DNA of 64,000 nt from Streptomyces caniferus (GTDB lineage Bacteria > Actinomycetota > Actinomycetes > Streptomycetales > Streptomycetaceae), in the NCBI RefSeq assembly GCF_009811555.1, contig NZ_BLIN01000002.1, forward strand, positions 1,240,001 through 1,304,000, in the 5' to 3' direction. A program made the translations under genes and the position numbers. Numbering within the stretch: the stretch's first letter is position 1; every line of letters starts with the position of its first letter. Below, one piece after another: positions 25,606-35,026 of this stretch. The notes beneath the pieces were generated by a model. It was not told the DNA's origin, did not search any database, and saw only the letters and a program-made list of their open reading frames with translations.

Positions 25606-26874
25606 TCATTCGCCGGTGTTGTCCGCCGCGTCCGCGGTGTTCTGGATGTCGGTGAGCACCCCGGCCGGGTTGCCCCGCGGGTCGACCGCGGCGCCCATCT
25701 TCGCCTTGACCGTCTTGGAGATGAGCGGCCAGGAGGTCTTGTTCGCGGGGTAGAACTCGGCGTTGGGCAGCTGTTCGAGGAAGCCGTGCAGCTCGGTGTA
25801 CTTGTCATCGGCCTGCATCGCCTGGGAGGCGGAGGTGGTGACCGGCAGCAGGCCGTAGTCGCCGGAGAACTTCTCGACGTTCTTGTCGCTGTAGACGAAG
25901 TCGAGGAACTTGCCGACCTGGGCGCGGTGGCCGCCCTGCTTGAACGCCATCATCCAGTCGGCGACGCCCATGGTGGCCTTGGCCTTGCCGTGGGTGCCGG
26001 GCAGCTCGACGGTGCCGTAGTCGATGCCCCTGGCCGCGGCCTGCTTCATCAGGGTGGGGTGGCCGTTGAGCATGCCGACGTCGCCGTCGGCGAAGCCCTG
26101 GAAGGCGTCCTTGCGGTTGAGCTTGGCCGGGTCGGTGCCGGTCAGGCCCTTGCCGACGAGGTTCTTCTGCAGCCAGTCGAAGGTCTTGACGTTCTCCGGC
26201 GAGTCGATCGTGTACTTGCCGATGCTGTCGGTGTAGCCGCCGCCACCGCTGAGCATCCACTGCATCGTCTCGGCCTGGGTCTCCTCCGGACCGAGCGGCA
26301 GCGCGAAGGGCATCTTGACGCCATGGGCCTTCAGCAGCTGGGCGTCGTGGGCTATGTCGTCCCACGTCTGCGGCGGGGCGGTGATGCCGGCCTGGGCGAA
26401 CAGCTTCTTGTTGTAGAAGAGCCGCCGGGTGCTGGCGCCGAAGGGCATGCCGTACTGGACGCGCTTGTATTCGCCGGCCTCCGCGAGGGAGGGGGTGAAG
26501 TCGGCCTGGGTGGTGACGTTGAGCAGCTGGTCGGCGCTGTAGAGCTGGCCCTTGGCGGCGTAGTCCGCGTAGGCGCCGATCTGGGCGAGGTCGGGGGCGT
26601 TGCCGTCCTTGACCAGGTCCTCGACCTTCTTGTCGACGTCCGTCCAGCTGTAGACCTCGACGTCGACCTTGATGCCGGGGTTCTTCTTCTCGAAGGCGCG
26701 GGCGAGCTCGTCCCAGTAGTGCTGGGAGCCGTTGGACTTGCTGTCGCCGTAGTCCGCCGCGATGAGTTTGAGGGTGACGTCGTCGCCGCTACCGGTGCCG
26801 CTGCCGCAGCCGGTAAGAGTCAGTGTCATGGTGGTGGCGATTGCCGCCGCCAGGCTCAAGTACCGCCGCTGCAC
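25606..26874 (-). CDS. ABC-transporter sugar-binding lipoprotein
   Basis: A 422-residue extracellular solute-binding protein of family 1. The signal peptide ends in the lipobox LTGC with C23, so it is a lipoprotein. Core regions include FEKKNPGIKVDVEVYSWTD, GMPFGASTRRLFYNKKLFAQAG, TWDDI and FADGDVGMLNG. The GTG at 26874 is chosen because it gives a normal signal peptide; the longer open frame reads from promoter DNA. No permease genes adjoin it. The dre-like sites in the divergent region with nagK suggest a GlcNAc-containing or chitosan-type ligand, which is inference. Confidence 0.92.
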   Translation of the reverse strand: MQRRYLSLAAAIATTMTLTLTGCGSGTGSGDDVTLKLIAADYGDSKSNGSQHYWDELARAFEKKNPGIKVDVEVYSWTDVDKKVEDLVKDGNAPDLAQIGAYADYAAKGQLYSADQLLNVTTQADFTPSLAEAGEYKRVQYGMPFGASTRRLFYNKKLFAQAGITAPPQTWDDIAHDAQLLKAHGVKMPFALPLGPEETQAETMQWMLSGGGGYTDSIGKYTIDSPENVKTFDWLQKNLVGKGLTGTDPAKLNRKDAFQGFADGDVGMLNGHPTLMKQAAARGIDYGTVELPGTHGKAKATMGVADWMMAFKQGGHRAQVGKFLDFVYSDKNVEKFSGDYGLLPVTTSASQAMQADDKYTELHGFLEQLPNAEFYPANKTSWPLISKTVKAKMGAAVDPRGNPAGVLTDIQNTADAADNTGE

Positions 26875-27007
26875 TGCTGTTACCGCCCTTTGTCCTGAAA
26901 TCCGTGCTTGCCGGGTCGTCGACCCCGCCGTCTCGGGGGTCTCCCTCCAACGGCATGAACAGCGAGTGTCCCCCGCGTCGTTCAACGAGTCTCCCCCGCG
27001 GCCTTTA

Positions 27008-27023
27008 CAAGGTCTACACCACC
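27008..27023. promoter_or_regulatory. dre-like DasR site, left
   Basis: The sequence CAAGGTCTACACCACC matches 11 of 16 positions of the DasR responsive element (ACTGGTCTAGACCACT), with the central GGTCTA and ACCAC conserved. It lies 134 bases upstream of the lipoprotein gene. Confidence 0.55.
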
Positions 27024-27081
27024 CCCCGTTTCGCGGAGGTACCGGCCTTCGGGTGGTCACCTCCGTACGATCCGCCCGGTG

Positions 27082-27097
27082 AGTGGACTAGACCTTT
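27082..27097. promoter_or_regulatory. dre-like DasR site, right
   Basis: AGTGGACTAGACCTTT matches 13 of 16 positions of the dre consensus AGTGGTCTAGACCACT. It ends 27 bases before the nagK start, where bound DasR would block transcription until GlcN-6-P accumulates. Confidence 0.78.
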
Positions 27098-27124
27098 CCG
27101 CCCGGATCGCGCGAAACTGTTCCC

Positions 27125-28090
27125 GTGAGACACGTCATCGCCCTTGATGTGGGCGGCACCGGAATGAAGGCCGCCCTCGTAGGGGTAGACGCGGCGCCCT
27201 CCGGGGGGACCCCGGCCGGTCCCCCCGTCCTGCTGCACGAGGCGCGGCGCCCCACCGGCCGCGAGCGGGGCCCCGAGGCCGTGGTCGAGGCCATCCTCGA
27301 CTTCGCCGCCGAGCTGCGCGAGCTCGGCACGGCCCGCTACGGCGCCCCCGCGGCGGCGGCCGGCGTCGCCGTCCCCGGGATCGTCGACGAGCGCGCCGGC
27401 ACCGCCGTCTACGCCGCGAACCTCGGCTGGCGGGACGTACCGATGCGGGCGCTGCTGTCCGAGCGGCTCGGCGGGGTGCCGGTCGCCCTCGGCCACGACG
27501 TCCGCACCGGCGGCCTGGCCGAGGGCCGCATCGGCGCCGGGCGGGACGCCGACCGCTTCCTGTTCGTCCCGCTGGGCACGGGCATCGCGGGCGCCATCGG
27601 CATCGGCGGCCGGATCGAGTCCGGGGCGCACGGCAGCGCGGGCGAGATCGGCCACATCGTCGTACGGCCCGGGGGACGCGCCTGCGGCTGCGGGCAGCGC
27701 GGCTGTCTGGAGACGCTGGCCTCGGCCGCCGCGGTCGGCCGCGACTGGGCGGCGGTCTGCAAGGACCCGCAGGCCAGCGCGGCGGACGCGGCCAAGGCCG
27801 TGGAGTCCGGCGACGAGCGGGCCCGCGCCGTGTGGCAGAACGCCGTCGACGCCCTCGCCGACGGCCTGGTCACCGGCCTCACCCTGCTCGACCCGCAGAC
27901 GCTGATCATCGGCGGCGGGCTCGCCGAGGCGGGCGACACGCTGTTCACACCTCTGCGGGAAGCGGTCCGCCGCCGCGTTACGTTCCAGCGGCTCCCCTCG
28001 ATCGTTCCGGCGGCCCTGGGGGACGCCGCCGGGTGCCTGGGCGCAGGACTGCTCGCCTGGGATCTTCTCTCCACGGAGGTAACCGCCTGA
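27125..28090 (+). CDS. nagK: ROK-family sugar kinase, probably N-acetylglucosamine kinase
   Basis: A 321-residue ROK kinase. The phosphate-binding loop DVGGTGMKAALVG begins at residue 8, the GHD..G segment is present, and the zinc-binding CGCGQRGCLE motif lies near residue 183. It has no N-terminal DNA-binding domain, so it is an enzyme and not a ROK repressor. The GTG start at 27125 overlaps no other gene. It overlaps nagA by one base (TGATG), so both are translated together. Its promoter carries a good dre site. GlcNAc is the likely substrate by context. Confidence 0.9.
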   Translation: MRHVIALDVGGTGMKAALVGVDAAPSGGTPAGPPVLLHEARRPTGRERGPEAVVEAILDFAAELRELGTARYGAPAAAAGVAVPGIVDERAGTAVYAANLGWRDVPMRALLSERLGGVPVALGHDVRTGGLAEGRIGAGRDADRFLFVPLGTGIAGAIGIGGRIESGAHGSAGEIGHIVVRPGGRACGCGQRGCLETLASAAAVGRDWAAVCKDPQASAADAAKAVESGDERARAVWQNAVDALADGLVTGLTLLDPQTLIIGGGLAEAGDTLFTPLREAVRRRVTFQRLPSIVPAALGDAAGCLGAGLLAWDLLSTEVTA

Positions 28091-29295
28091 TGGCACAGCA
28101 ACAGTCCGCGCAGCGGTCCCCGGACCCCGGACGCACCGTCCTGACCGGTGCCCGGATCGCCCGGCCGTCCGGTGTCGTCGAGCGCGGCCGGATCACCGTC
28201 GAGGGCGGCCGGATCGGCGACATCCACAGCCGTGACCTGGACGAGGCGGCGTCCGGACGCGTCGTGGACCTCTCGGGCCACCTCGTCGTCCCCGGCTTCG
28301 TCGACATGCACGTCCACGGCGGAGGCGGCGGCTCGTTCTCGTCCGCGGACCCCGAGGAGTGCATGACGGTGGTCGAGACCCACCGCAGGCACGGCACCAC
28401 CTCGATGCTCGCCTCCACCGTCACCGGCGAACTGGCCGATCTCGCCCGGCAGGCCGCGGTGCTCGCCGAGCTGGTCCAGCAGGGCGAGCTGGCCGGCATC
28501 CACTTCGAGGGCCCGTTCATCTCCGCCCACCGCTGCGGCGCCCACCAGCCGGAACTGCTGCGCGACCCGGACCCGGCCGACGTCCGCAAGCTCCTCGACG
28601 CCGCGCGCGGCACCGCGTCGATGGTGACCCTCGCGCCCGAACTGCCCGGCGGCATGGAGTCCGTACGGCTGCTCGCCGACGCCGGGGTGCTCGCCGCCGT
28701 CGGCCACACCGACTCCACCTACGACGCCACGCGCCGGGCGATCGAGGCCGGTGCCACCGTCGCCACCCACCTCTTCAACGCGATGCCCGCGCTGGGCCAC
28801 CGCGCGCCCGGCCCGGTCACCGCGCTGCTGGAGGACGAGCGGATCACCGTCGAGCTCATCAACGACGGCACCCATCTGCACCCGGCGATCCTGCAGCTGG
28901 CGGTCCGTGAGGCCGGCGCCGGCCGGGTCGCGTTCATCACCGACGCCATGGGCGCGGCCGGGATGAGCGACGGGATGTATCCGCTCGGCCCGATGCAGGT
29001 CGAGGTCAAGGACGGGGTCGCGCGGATCAGCGACGGCCCGACGGCCGGTTCGATCGCGGGCTCCACCCTCACCCTGGACCGGGCCTTCCGACGCGCGGTC
29101 ACCGTCGACGGCCTGACGGTCGACCAGGCCGTACAGGCACTTTCGGCCACCCCGGCCCGCCTCCTGGGCATCGACGGCCGGACCGGCTCCCTGGAGACCG
29201 GCAAGGACGCCGACCTGGTGGTGCTGGATGCGGCATACGACCTGGTGGGAGTCATGCGGCGGGGCGAGTGGGTGGTGCGCCCGGCGGGCGTCTGA
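28090..29295 (+). CDS. nagA: N-acetylglucosamine-6-phosphate deacetylase
   Basis: A 401-residue amidohydrolase that removes acetate from GlcNAc-6-P. It shows the metal-binding HVH at residues 74-76 (DMHVHGGGGG), the glutamate of HFEGPFIS, GHTDSTYD, THLFNAMPALGHR and the catalytic aspartate of FITDAMGAAG. Its ATG at 28090 overlaps the nagK stop. It can receive GlcNAc-6-P both from nagK and from murQ, so the two recycling branches in this window meet here. Confidence 0.96.
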   Translation: MAQQQSAQRSPDPGRTVLTGARIARPSGVVERGRITVEGGRIGDIHSRDLDEAASGRVVDLSGHLVVPGFVDMHVHGGGGGSFSSADPEECMTVVETHRRHGTTSMLASTVTGELADLARQAAVLAELVQQGELAGIHFEGPFISAHRCGAHQPELLRDPDPADVRKLLDAARGTASMVTLAPELPGGMESVRLLADAGVLAAVGHTDSTYDATRRAIEAGATVATHLFNAMPALGHRAPGPVTALLEDERITVELINDGTHLHPAILQLAVREAGAGRVAFITDAMGAAGMSDGMYPLGPMQVEVKDGVARISDGPTAGSIAGSTLTLDRAFRRAVTVDGLTVDQAVQALSATPARLLGIDGRTGSLETGKDADLVVLDAAYDLVGVMRRGEWVVRPAGV

Positions 29296-29554
29296 CGCTC
29301 CGTGACGGCGGCGGGCAGCCGCCCGGCCGGCCGCGGCGGGCGCGGCACCCCGGCGACGGCGCCGGGCCGAGCCGCCCCTCCGCCCGGCCCGGGAGCCTTG
29401 GGCGGCGGGCCGGGAAGCATCCGTCGACGGGCTCGGGTCTGGGCCAATCACCACCGGCGATGGCATGATCGCTCGCGCACTTGTCCGTATGCCACCGCCG
29501 CGCGCGGTTGCCCGATGCCCGGCCGCCCGGCCATGACTGCCCGGAGGGGCGACC

Positions 29555-30481
29555 ATGATCCTCACGGTCACGCTGAACGCCGCCCTGGACATCACCTACC
29601 GTGTTCCCCGGCTCCGTCCGCACGCCACGAACCGGATCACCGAGGTGTCCGAACGCCCCGGCGGCAAGGGCCTGAACGTCGCCCGGGTGCTGGCCGCCCT
29701 CGGCCACCGCACGGTCGCCACCGGCTTCGCGGGCGGCGGCACCGGCGCCGCGCTGCGCGCCCTGCTCGCGGAGACCGAGGTCACCGACGCGCTGGTCCCG
29801 GTCGGCGGCGCCACCCGCCGCACCGTCGCCGTCGTCGACGCGAGCAGCGGCGACACCACCCAGCTCAACGAGCCGGGCCCGACCGTCTCGCCCGCCGAAT
29901 GGGACATCTTCCTCGGCACCTACCGCGAACTGCTGGGCGAGGCACGGGCGGTGGCGCTGTGCGGCAGCCTGCCACCGGGCGTGCCGGTCGACGTCTACGC
30001 CCGGCTCACCCGGGCCGCGCGGAGTGCCGGCGTCCCGGTCCTGCTGGACACCAGCGGCGAACCGCTGCGCCGCGGCCTGGCCGCCCGCCCCGATCTCGCC
30101 AAACCGAACGCCGATGAACTCGCCGCCCTCACCGGCAGCACCGAACCGCTGCGCGCCGCCCGCGACGCCCGCCGCCGCGGCGCCCATGCGGTGGCCGCCT
30201 CACTGGGCCCGGACGGCATGCTCGCGGTGACCGCCGACGGCGCCTGGCAGGCGGCCCCGCCGCGGCGGATCGCCGGCAACCCGACCGGCGCCGGCGATTC
30301 CGCGGTGGCGGGCCTGCTCTCGGGCCTGGTGGAGGGGTTGCCCTGGCCGGACCGGCTGACCCGCGCGGTGGCGCTGTCCGCGGCGACCGTACGGGCCCCG
30401 GCTGCGGGCGAGTTCGATGCGGCGACCTACGAGGAGCTGCTGTCGCGCGTGGTGGTGACGGATCATCCGTCCGCGGCCTGA
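29555..30481 (+). CDS. PfkB-family kinase, 1-phosphofructokinase type
   Basis: A 308-residue ribokinase-fold kinase. Seen are the MILTVTLNAALDITYRV start, the GGKGLNVARVLAALG sugar site and the GAGDSAVAGLLSGL anion-hole motif with catalytic aspartate. This type phosphorylates fructose-1-phosphate or tagatose-6-phosphate. ATG at 29555 has GGAGGGGCGACC upstream. It lies 260 bases beyond nagA and may belong to aminosugar use, but there is no fructose PTS gene beside it. Confidence 0.88.
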   Translation: MILTVTLNAALDITYRVPRLRPHATNRITEVSERPGGKGLNVARVLAALGHRTVATGFAGGGTGAALRALLAETEVTDALVPVGGATRRTVAVVDASSGDTTQLNEPGPTVSPAEWDIFLGTYRELLGEARAVALCGSLPPGVPVDVYARLTRAARSAGVPVLLDTSGEPLRRGLAARPDLAKPNADELAALTGSTEPLRAARDARRRGAHAVAASLGPDGMLAVTADGAWQAAPPRRIAGNPTGAGDSAVAGLLSGLVEGLPWPDRLTRAVALSAATVRAPAAGEFDAATYEELLSRVVVTDHPSAA

Positions 30482-30492
30482 GCCGAACCCCC

Positions 30493-30529
30493 GCCCGGCC
30501 TCGGCGGCGCCGCTCGGGCGCGGCCGGGC
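30493..30529. terminator. bidirectional terminator between convergent genes
   Basis: GCCCGGCC at 30493-30500 pairs with GGCCGGGC at 30522-30529 around a GC-rich loop that can pair further. It separates the pfkB-type gene from the convergent CBM-like gene. Confidence 0.6.
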
Positions 30530-30558
30530 AGCGGGGGTGCATGGTCAGCGGCCGGGCC

Positions 30559-31464
30559 TCAGCTCCTGGCCAGCCACACCTTGTCCAGGTTCACGTCGCA
30601 CGTGTTCCCGCTCTCACAGGACAGCTTGATGGTGTTGGTGCCCTTGTTGAGCTGCACATACGACCAGGTCTTGGTCCAGCCCTTGTCCCAGGCGCCTTCG
30701 GGGGCGTGCGCGAAGTTCTCCATGTTGATCGGCCGGCTGTCCGCCTGGCCGTTCACGTTCAGCGTGAGGTTGGCGTCCTTGCCGGGCACGCCGTAGCCGA
30801 CCCAGAGCTTGTACTTGCCGGGGGCGTCGACGTCCAGCGACCATGTGGCCGCCGCACCGGGGTTGTTCATGCCTGCCACATACGTCCCGCCGGGCGAGCG
30901 CGCCCCCGGGACGTCCTTCGCCGTGCTGGCCCCGCCGTCGAGGCGCAGGCTGCCCGCTTCCTCCTTGGGCAGCTGACCGGGCTTGCGCTTGCCGGCCGGC
31001 TTGTCGGTGGGCTTGACCGTGTCACCGGCCCCCGGGTCCTGCTTGCCGGCGGTGTCCTGCGCGTCCTTGCCGTTGGTGAGCATCGCGACGCCGATGCCTA
31101 TGCAGACCACCGCGACCACGGCGACGGCACCGACCAGCAGGCCGTTGCGGCCGCGGCGCGGTTCCGGGCCGCCGTTGCCGGGGGCCGCGGAACGCGTGCG
31201 GTCACCGCCGGGCAGCGTCTCCGGCGCGGCGTAGTGGGCGTTCTGCTGCCCGTACGTGACCTGCTGCGGGGCCTGCTGCCCGTACTGGCGCTGGCCGACC
31301 GCCCGCACCTGGTTGTAGGAGGTACGCGGAACGCCCGGCTGCCGCGCCGCCGCGCCGTCGCCCGACGGGCCCGGTGCGCCGCCCTCGCCGCCTTCCGAGC
31401 GGTAGAGGTAGCCGAACGGGTCGTCGTTCTCCGGCGTGTCCGCGCCGTTGTTGCCGGCCGTCAT
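30559..31464 (-). CDS. membrane-anchored protein with C-terminal CBM6/35-like domain
   Basis: A 301-residue protein. The cytoplasmic N-terminus is Gln/Gly/Pro-rich and disordered (about 1-105). One membrane helix (GLLVGAVAVVAVVCIGIGVA, about 109-128) leads to a Lys/Pro linker and a carbohydrate-binding-module-like beta domain (about 165-301, with TWSLDVDAPGKYKLWVGYGV, GTNTIKLSCESGNTCD and a conserved Cys pair). It probably sits on the outer face and binds a glycan. Next to it lies the c-di-GMP cyclase gene on the same strand, 260 bases away. Confidence 0.82.
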   Translation of the reverse strand: MTAGNNGADTPENDDPFGYLYRSEGGEGGAPGPSGDGAAARQPGVPRTSYNQVRAVGQRQYGQQAPQQVTYGQQNAHYAAPETLPGGDRTRSAAPGNGGPEPRRGRNGLLVGAVAVVAVVCIGIGVAMLTNGKDAQDTAGKQDPGAGDTVKPTDKPAGKRKPGQLPKEEAGSLRLDGGASTAKDVPGARSPGGTYVAGMNNPGAAATWSLDVDAPGKYKLWVGYGVPGKDANLTLNVNGQADSRPINMENFAHAPEGAWDKGWTKTWSYVQLNKGTNTIKLSCESGNTCDVNLDKVWLARS

Positions 31465-31724
31465 TCCGTGTCACTCCCAAGCGATCTGTGCGCGTCTGTA
31501 CGCGTCTTCCCGCGTGCGCTGCATCTTCTGCGCGAACTGTCTTTCGGGCCCCCGGCGGCGCCGCGCCGCATCGGCGCAGCCTACCCTCTCAAGGCTCACG
31601 CACACCGGTCCCGGAGGGCCACAAGATCGCTACGGATCGGTGAACTGCTGGTGCGAGGGCCGCGGCGCACCCGGTGTGAGATACGCGGCACCGGGCCCGG
31701 ACGCCCCTGCGGCCCGCCCGCGGC

Positions 31725-33401
31725 TCAGCCCGCCGCCCGCCGGTTCGCCTTCGAACGGGAGCGCTTCTCGACGTACATCCGCTGATCGGCCGACTCCAGC
31801 ACTTCCTCGGCCGTCATCCCGCAGCTCGCCCAGCCGATGCCGAAGCTGGCACCCACCCGCACCGCCCGGCCCTCCACCCGGATCGGCGGGATGATCGCGT
31901 TCCGCAGGCGGACCGCGAGGTCCTGGGCGTCGGCGGTGCCGAGGCCGTCGGCGAGCACCACGAATTCGTCGCCGCCGAGCCGGGCGACCGTATCGCCGTC
32001 GCGGACGCCGCTGGTCAGCCGGCGGGCGACCTCTATCAGCACCGCATCGCCGGTGTTGTGCCCGAAGCGGTCGTTGATCGACTTGAAGCCGTCGAGGTCG
32101 CAGAAGAGGACCGCGAGCCCCTTGGAGCCGTCGTCGACCGGCCCGTCCGCGGGGGCGACGAGATGGACGTGGTGGTCGAAGGGGGCCGGGGGCCCGTCCT
32201 CGAAGCCGTCGAGCCCGTCGAAGGGCTCCTTGTTGTCCGGCCGGAAGCCCGGCGCGTCATGGGGATCGGTGTGCAGGACGCCCGAGCAGGCGTAGGCGTC
32301 CGCCATCGAGCCGGGCGCGCGCGAGCACAGCCGGGCACCGAGCCGGGCCCGCAGTTCGGCGCTGTTGGGCAGCCCGGTCAGCGAATCGTGGCTGGCACGG
32401 TGCGCGAGCTGGAGCTCGTGCCGCTTGCGCTCCTCGATGTCCTCGACGTGGGTGAGCAGGAAGCGTGGGCCGTCGGCGGTGTCGGCGACGACGGAGTTGC
32501 GCAGCGAGACCCACACGTAGGTGCCGTCCCGGCGGGCCAGCCGCAGCTCGGCGCGGCCGCCCTCGGCGGAGGTGCGCAGCAGCGTGCCGATGTCCTCGGG
32601 GTGGACCAGGTCGGAGAAGGAGTAGCGGCGCATCCCGGAGGCCGGGCGGCCCAGCAGCCGGCACAGCGCGTCATTGGTCCGTAGCAGCCGCCCGTGCTGG
32701 TCACCGCCCATTTCGGCCACGGCCATCCCGCTCGGCGCGTACTCGAAGGCCTGCCGGAAGCTCTCCTCGCTGGCCCGCAGCGCCTGCTGCTCGCGCTCCA
32801 GCCGGACCAGCGCGCGCTGCATGTTCGCCCGCAGCCGGGCGTTGCTGATCGCGATGGCGGACTGGAAGGCGTACATCTGCAGGGCTTCCTGGCCCCAGGG
32901 GCCGGGCCGCCGGCCGTTGCGCGGCCGGTCGACGGAGATCACGCCGAGCAGTTCGCCGCCGCCGTTCGCCGCGGTGTACATGGGCGCGAAGAGGCGGTCC
33001 ATGGGGTGCCACTCGTCGGGGAAGCGGGGCGTGGGTCCGGCCGTGTGCCACTGCGGGACGTCGTCGTCGTCGAGCACCCAGCCCTCGGTGTGCGAGATGA
33101 AGACGAGGTCGCCCCAGCGCTCGCCCATGGACAGCCGGCGGTCCCAGGAGGTGCGGGAGCCGGCCCGTCCGGCCATCAGCGCCTCGGCGCCCGCGCTGCC
33201 GGCCACCGCGGCGACCACGAGATCGCCGTCGGGGCGGACGAGATTGACCGCGGCCAGCTCATAGCCGAGCCCGGTGATCGCGCCGTCGGCGACCGTCTGC
33301 AGGGTGTCCGCGAGGCTGCGTGCGGTATTCAGCTCGGCGACCACTTGGTGCAGCTGCCGCAGGGTGGCAAGACGGACGTATGGCTCCGACTCGGTCTCCA
33401 T
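31725..33401 (-). CDS. cdgB: GAF-PAS-GGDEF diguanylate cyclase (CdgB-like)
   Basis: A 558-residue cyclase expected to make the developmental signal c-di-GMP from GTP. A GAF domain (about 20-190) is followed by a PAS/PAC domain (about 220-330) and a GGDEF domain with RLGGDEFVVLADG. An allosteric inhibition site RDGD lies exactly five residues before GGDEF. A long Asp/Pro/Gly-rich insert splits the early GGDEF region. METESEPYVR at 33401 has GGGAG upstream and looks like the S. coelicolor CdgB start as I recall it; an upstream GTG at 33467 would add 22 residues. A 16-bp palindrome upstream fits BldD control. Confidence 0.9.
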   Translation of the reverse strand: METESEPYVRLATLRQLHQVVAELNTARSLADTLQTVADGAITGLGYELAAVNLVRPDGDLVVAAVAGSAGAEALMAGRAGSRTSWDRRLSMGERWGDLVFISHTEGWVLDDDDVPQWHTAGPTPRFPDEWHPMDRLFAPMYTAANGGGELLGVISVDRPRNGRRPGPWGQEALQMYAFQSAIAISNARLRANMQRALVRLEREQQALRASEESFRQAFEYAPSGMAVAEMGGDQHGRLLRTNDALCRLLGRPASGMRRYSFSDLVHPEDIGTLLRTSAEGGRAELRLARRDGTYVWVSLRNSVVADTADGPRFLLTHVEDIEERKRHELQLAHRASHDSLTGLPNSAELRARLGARLCSRAPGSMADAYACSGVLHTDPHDAPGFRPDNKEPFDGLDGFEDGPPAPFDHHVHLVAPADGPVDDGSKGLAVLFCDLDGFKSINDRFGHNTGDAVLIEVARRLTSGVRDGDTVARLGGDEFVVLADGLGTADAQDLAVRLRNAIIPPIRVEGRAVRVGASFGIGWASCGMTAEEVLESADQRMYVEKRSRSKANRRAAG

Positions 33402-33520
33402 CGCTCGCTCTCCCTGAGACCTCGACAGCAAACTCCACGATTCTTTGTCGTCCGATTCCACGCTCACTGAATCACAGTGAGCTGTTCACTCGGTACACAG
33501 GGTCAACAATTAGCGCCTGC

Positions 33521-33536
33521 TGTGACTCAAGTCACA
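33521..33536. promoter_or_regulatory. BldD-like box upstream of the diguanylate cyclase
   Basis: TGTGACTCAAGTCACA is an inverted repeat with 7-bp arms. It fits the pseudo-palindromic BldD signature (nTnACnC-W-GnGTnAn) with one mismatch, and lies 120 bases before the cdgB start. A weaker AGTGA-N6-TCACT site lies near 33476-33490. Confidence 0.6.
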
Positions 33537-33715
33537 AACCCCGAGAGAGGTTTGGCGTTCTCCCGTCAAGCCAACCACGGGGGCGCGCCTTCACTCTTTC
33601 TACACTTCCTGAACGCAAATTTCCGAGCGTTCCGGACTTCCGTCGTCAGACCTAGGACGCGGGTGGTCCCCGAGCCCGATGCGCACCGGGGAACGACGAA
33701 GTTAGCGTTTATGGC

Positions 33716-34324
33716 GTGTTCACGAAAAGCCCCGCCGATACGGCTGCCTCCGGGCCCGCCGCTCCGTCCGCCGTCGCCCCCGCCTCCGTGCCGGGCGGCA
33801 CGCCCATCCCGCATTCTGTTGGAGTGAGTGACGACGAGTTCCGCGCCGCCCTGTCCCGCCTCGCCGCCGGGGTGGTGCTGATCACCGCCCACGACCCGGA
33901 GGACGGGCCGCGCGGCGAAGACGTCGGCATGACCGCCACGGCGTTCCTGTCGGTCTCCCTCGACCCGCCGCTCGTGATGGTGAGCGTTCGCAACGACTCC
34001 CGGATGGACGACCTGCTGGAGCTGCAGCCGCTCTGGGCCGTGTCGGTGCTCTCGGGGCACCAGCGGCAGATCGCCGGACGGTTCGCCATGAAGGGGCGCA
34101 TCAGCGACCGGCTTCTCTTCGAGGACATTCCGTGTGTACGGGGCGAAGTGTCCGGTGCCCCGCTCATCGGCGGTGCGCTCGCGACCCTGGAGTGCCGCAC
34201 CGAGCAGCGGGTGGTGGCCGGCGATCACACACTCGTCATCGCCCGCGTCCTGGCCACGTCGGCCCCCGCCGAGGAGGACGGGCCGCTGACGTACTTCCGC
34301 GGGAAGTACCGGCAGCTGGACTGA
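33716..34324 (+). CDS. flavin reductase-family protein
   Basis: A 202-residue FMN-binding split-barrel protein of the flavin reductase-like type, which supplies reduced flavin to partner oxygenases. Conserved pieces are FRAALSRLAAGVVLITA, GMTATAFLSVSLDPPLVMVSV and LLFEDIPCVRGEVSGAPL. The GTG at 33716 starts a Pro/Ala-rich head; the conserved part begins at VSDDEFRAAL, where GTG at 33824 is an alternative start. No partner oxygenase adjoins it. It diverges from cdgB across a BldD-like region. Confidence 0.86.
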   Translation: MFTKSPADTAASGPAAPSAVAPASVPGGTPIPHSVGVSDDEFRAALSRLAAGVVLITAHDPEDGPRGEDVGMTATAFLSVSLDPPLVMVSVRNDSRMDDLLELQPLWAVSVLSGHQRQIAGRFAMKGRISDRLLFEDIPCVRGEVSGAPLIGGALATLECRTEQRVVAGDHTLVIARVLATSAPAEEDGPLTYFRGKYRQLD

Positions 34325-34396
34325 GGGTTCGGGGGGCCGAGGGTTCGCGCACCCGGCGGGGCAGGGGCGAGCGCGCGCGGCCGCCGGCGGGGGCGG

Positions 34397-34825
34397 TCAG
34401 CCCCAGTCGCGGCCCGAGCGGCCGCGCTTGGTGTCGCCGCGCTGCTTCTTCTCCCGCAGCCGCCGCTCGTTGATGCCCCGTGGGATCCGCGACTTGCGGC
34501 GCGGCTTGGGCGGTGGCGCGGTGGCCTCGGCGAGCAGCGCGGCCAGCCGGACGGCGGCGGTCTCGCGGTTGCGCCACTGGGAGCGGTGCTCGGAGGCCCG
34601 GACGGACAGCACGCCGTCGACCAGCCGGCCCGCCAGCCGCTCCAGGGCGCGCTCCTTCCACACGGGCGGCAGCGCCTGCGTCCGGTCGAGGTCGAAGCGC
34701 AGCTCGACCTGACTGTCGCTGGTGTTGACGTGCTGGCCGCCCGGACCCGAGGAACGCGAGAAACGCCAGACGAGCTCGGCCTCGGGAAGGACGACCGCAC
34801 CGCGGATGACATAGGGCCCGGACAT
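34397..34825 (-). CDS. arfB: alternative ribosome-rescue factor ArfB (YaeJ/ICT1 type)
   Basis: A 142-residue peptidyl-tRNA hydrolase that frees ribosomes stalled without a stop codon. It has the GGQ catalytic motif in [18 protein letters not shown] and a basic tail ([19 protein letters not shown]) that would thread into the empty mRNA channel. Length is typical. The ATG at 34825 gives MSGPYVIRG; longer upstream frame is dismissed. It converges on the flavin reductase gene. Confidence 0.95.
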   Translation of the reverse strand: MSGPYVIRGAVVLPEAELVWRFSRSSGPGGQHVNTSDSQVELRFDLDRTQALPPVWKERALERLAGRLVDGVLSVRASEHRSQWRNRETAAVRLAALLAEATAPPPKPRRKSRIPRGINERRLREKKQRGDTKRGRSGRDWG

Positions 34826-35026
34826 GCGTCCTATGATCTCGCGCGCCACGGGACCCGTCACCCGCTTTTCGTGCTCCATCCGGCACATCCGCCATCAGGA
34901 ATCGCAAAGAAAGTAAAGACAGCTGGAACCTCCCGGTCCCCTGATGGCGTTGTGGAGGGTGACGGTAGCTTCGTCCGCAGTACGGAGCCCGACGCTTCGA
35001 CGAGTCGACAAGGAAAGGGACATCCC

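Noticed and set aside
30541..31785. 414-codon plus frame across the CBM-like gene
   Set aside because: Covers the opposite strand of a gene with a membrane helix and CBM motifs; Arg/His-rich.
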